Assembly: GCA_041665165.1 (NCBI GenBank)
Contig: JBAYJJ010000033.1
Span: forward strand, 1 to 14,158
Reading direction: 5' to 3'
DNA length: 14,158 bases
DNA from: MWCR01 sp041665165
GTDB taxonomy: Bacteria; Patescibacteriota; Patescibacteriia; 2-12-FULL-60-25
A program made the translations under genes and the position numbers. The notes under the pieces were generated by a model. The model searched no databases. It had not been told where the DNA came from and worked only from the letters and a program-made list of their open reading frames with translations. Position 1 is the first letter of the stretch. Every line of letters begins with the position of its first letter. Below, one piece after another: positions 12,942-14,158 of the stretch.

Positions 12942-14158
12942 ATGAATTACCGCATAACCATCAAGCAACTCCTGCTTTTGTTCGGTGATTTTTTGGTGTT
13001 TCAGGCCGCTGTGCCGGTCATGCTGTTCTTGCGCTATGGCCAGCTCACGTCCGAGCTCTACGACCAGCATGCTGTGCCGTTTTTGGTCATTTCCTTGATT
13101 TGGCTGGTCGGCTTCTATGTCGCCGGCCTGTATGACCTCAAGCTGACCAAAGACCGTTTGAAGTTTTTGCGCACGTATTTTGAAGGCACGATCGCAAACC
13201 TCTTGCTGTCTTTGGCTTTCTTTTATTTGATACCGGTTTTCGGCATCACTCCTAGGACAAACTTGGTTCTGTACTTCGTGGTGGTTTTGCTCCTGGATTA
13301 TTTGTGGCGCTTGGGTTTCAATCGTTTGATCGCAAAGACTTTGCTTAAGACGCGCTTGCTCTTTATCGGCGCGCCCCAGGATGCGGCCGAAGTGGATTCT
13401 TTGGTCAGGGATGCTGGCTTGGGTTTTGAACTTGTCGCAGTCTTGCAGACATCGCCCGGCGAACGCCACAGCAATGACATTTGCTGGTACGAAACAATGG
13501 ACTCAATCCAGCTCTCGCTCAAGAACGATAAAATCGACACCATCTTGGTCGGCCATGACACTGAGAATGTTCCTGGCTTGCAGGATGCGCTGTATCATAC
13601 TTTGTTCACCCAGGTCCGTTTGTTGGATCGCCCTGGCTTTGAAGAGATCGCCACAGGCCGCGTGCCTTTGGACCATATTTCGCGCAGCTGGTTTTTGTCC
13701 CATTTGCATGAAGCCGAGAAAATGGCTTACGAAGGCATCAAGCGCGTAGTGGACATTGCTTTTGCGATTGTCTTCGGATTATTCGTGCTGATTCTATTCC
13801 CGTTCATCGCCCTGGTCGTCAGGCTCAGCTCGCCTGGCCCGATTCTCATCAGGCAAAAGCGCGTTGGTTTGCAAGGCAAGGTTTTTACTTTGTATAAATT
13901 CAGGACCATGGTGGATAATGCCGAACAAATGGGTAAGCCACAATTCGCAATCAGCAATGATCCGAGGATAACAAAATTCGGGAGTTTTCTACGCAAGACG
14001 CGCTTGGATGAATTGCCCCAAGTTTGGAATATCATCCGCGGAGACATGTCATTCATTGGCCCGCGTCCGGAGCGCCCGGAATTCGTGGAAGAGCTTACGC
14101 TCCAGGTGCCGTATTATGCTTTGCGCCATCTGACCAGGCCAGGCTTGTCAGGCTGGGC
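12942..14158 (+). CDS. Polyprenyl glycosylphosphotransferase (bacterial sugar transferase), C-terminus beyond window
   Basis: An initiating enzyme that transfers a sugar-1-phosphate from a nucleotide sugar to undecaprenyl phosphate at the inner membrane, as in WbaP/WcaJ-like proteins. Four N-terminal hydrophobic segments (about 10-30, 47-64, 83-103, 107-125) are followed by a Rossmann-like domain at 138-240 and a membrane helix at about 272-294. The catalytic domain has SSPGP and RQKRVG, YKFRTM at 318-323, RKTRLDELPQVWNI with D356-E357, and GPRPERPEF at 373-381. Translation runs open to the window edge after 405 codons, at RPGLSGW; family members end some tens of residues later. The frame has ATGs at 12930, 12939 and 12942; I chose 12942 because GAGGG at 12932-12936 lies 5 nt upstream, the only Shine-Dalgarno-like element seen at a start here. 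Confidence 0.93.
   Translation, partial: MNYRITIKQLLLLFGDFLVFQAAVPVMLFLRYGQLTSELYDQHAVPFLVISLIWLVGFYVAGLYDLKLTKDRLKFLRTYFEGTIANLLLSLAFFYLIPVFGITPRTNLVLYFVVVLLLDYLWRLGFNRLIAKTLLKTRLLFIGAPQDAAEVDSLVRDAGLGFELVAVLQTSPGERHSNDICWYETMDSIQLSLKNDKIDTILVGHDTENVPGLQDALYHTLFTQVRLLDRPGFEEIATGRVPLDHISRSWFLSHLHEAEKMAYEGIKRVVDIAFAIVFGLFVLILFPFIALVVRLSSPGPILIRQKRVGLQGKVFTLYKFRTMVDNAEQMGKPQFAISNDPRITKFGSFLRKTRLDELPQVWNIIRGDMSFIGPRPERPEFVEELTLQVPYYALRHLTRPGLSGW

Noticed and set aside
12843..13469. Long open frame on the minus strand opposite the sugar transferase
   Set aside because: The plus-strand frame encodes clear membrane segments and a conserved family; the antisense frame is Gln/His-rich, with no recognisable motif, and is a codon-bias shadow.
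1..14158. Insertion sequences, CRISPR arrays, tRNA or rRNA genes
   Set aside because: No transposase-like frame, regularly spaced repeat or recognisable RNA gene sequence was seen on either strand.

Overview
The window is one stretch of a bacterial surface-glycan locus. Its core is a nonulosonic (sialic-acid-like) acid module: a NeuB-type synthase fused in frame to a NeuC-type epimerase, followed by a NeuA-type CMP transferase. An undecaprenyl-phosphate sugar transferase typical of bacterial polysaccharide initiation implies a bacterium. GC content is moderate, most start codons lack a clear Shine-Dalgarno sequence, and many starts follow an A/T-rich ATATG-like context, some with a -10 hexamer only about 10-20 nt upstream. 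Tight packing and leader-poor starts would fit a Patescibacteria/CPR-type genome from an environmental assembly, but this is a guess: no rRNA or other marker gene is present.

Layout. (1) 1-298: the C-terminal end of an unknown plus-strand protein (stops at 130) converges on the minus-strand methyltransferase pair; the gap holds small inverted and direct repeats. (2) 299-1674, minus strand: two class I SAM-dependent methyltransferases in tandem, with a good promoter before the first-transcribed gene. (3) 1783-12851, plus strand: a long, dense run of a third methyltransferase, a polysaccharide deacetylase, an aldo/keto reductase, a left-handed beta-helix acyltransferase, an asparagine-synthase-like ATP-dependent enzyme without a glutaminase domain, a multi-spanning GT-C-like membrane protein, a GT2 polyprenyl-phosphate-type glycosyltransferase, a GT-B-like surface-carbohydrate protein, the NeuB-NeuC fusion and NeuA. 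(4) 12942 to the window end: a polyprenyl-glycosylphosphotransferase cut off by the window edge, behind a nested inverted repeat.

Working model (inference): the fusion converts a UDP-HexNAc to a ManNAc-type sugar and condenses it with phosphoenolpyruvate, NeuA activates the product with CMP, and the GT-B-like protein translationally coupled to the fusion is the best candidate to use that donor. The GT2 and GT-C proteins probably form a pair that makes and uses a lipid-linked monosaccharide. The methyl-, acyl-, deacetyl-, redox- and amide-type enzymes would decorate the glycan or its precursors, and the sugar transferase would start the repeat unit on undecaprenyl phosphate. No dehydratase or aminotransferase for legionaminic or pseudaminic precursors is in the window, so a Neu5Ac-like product is the simplest reading, but flanking genes could change that.
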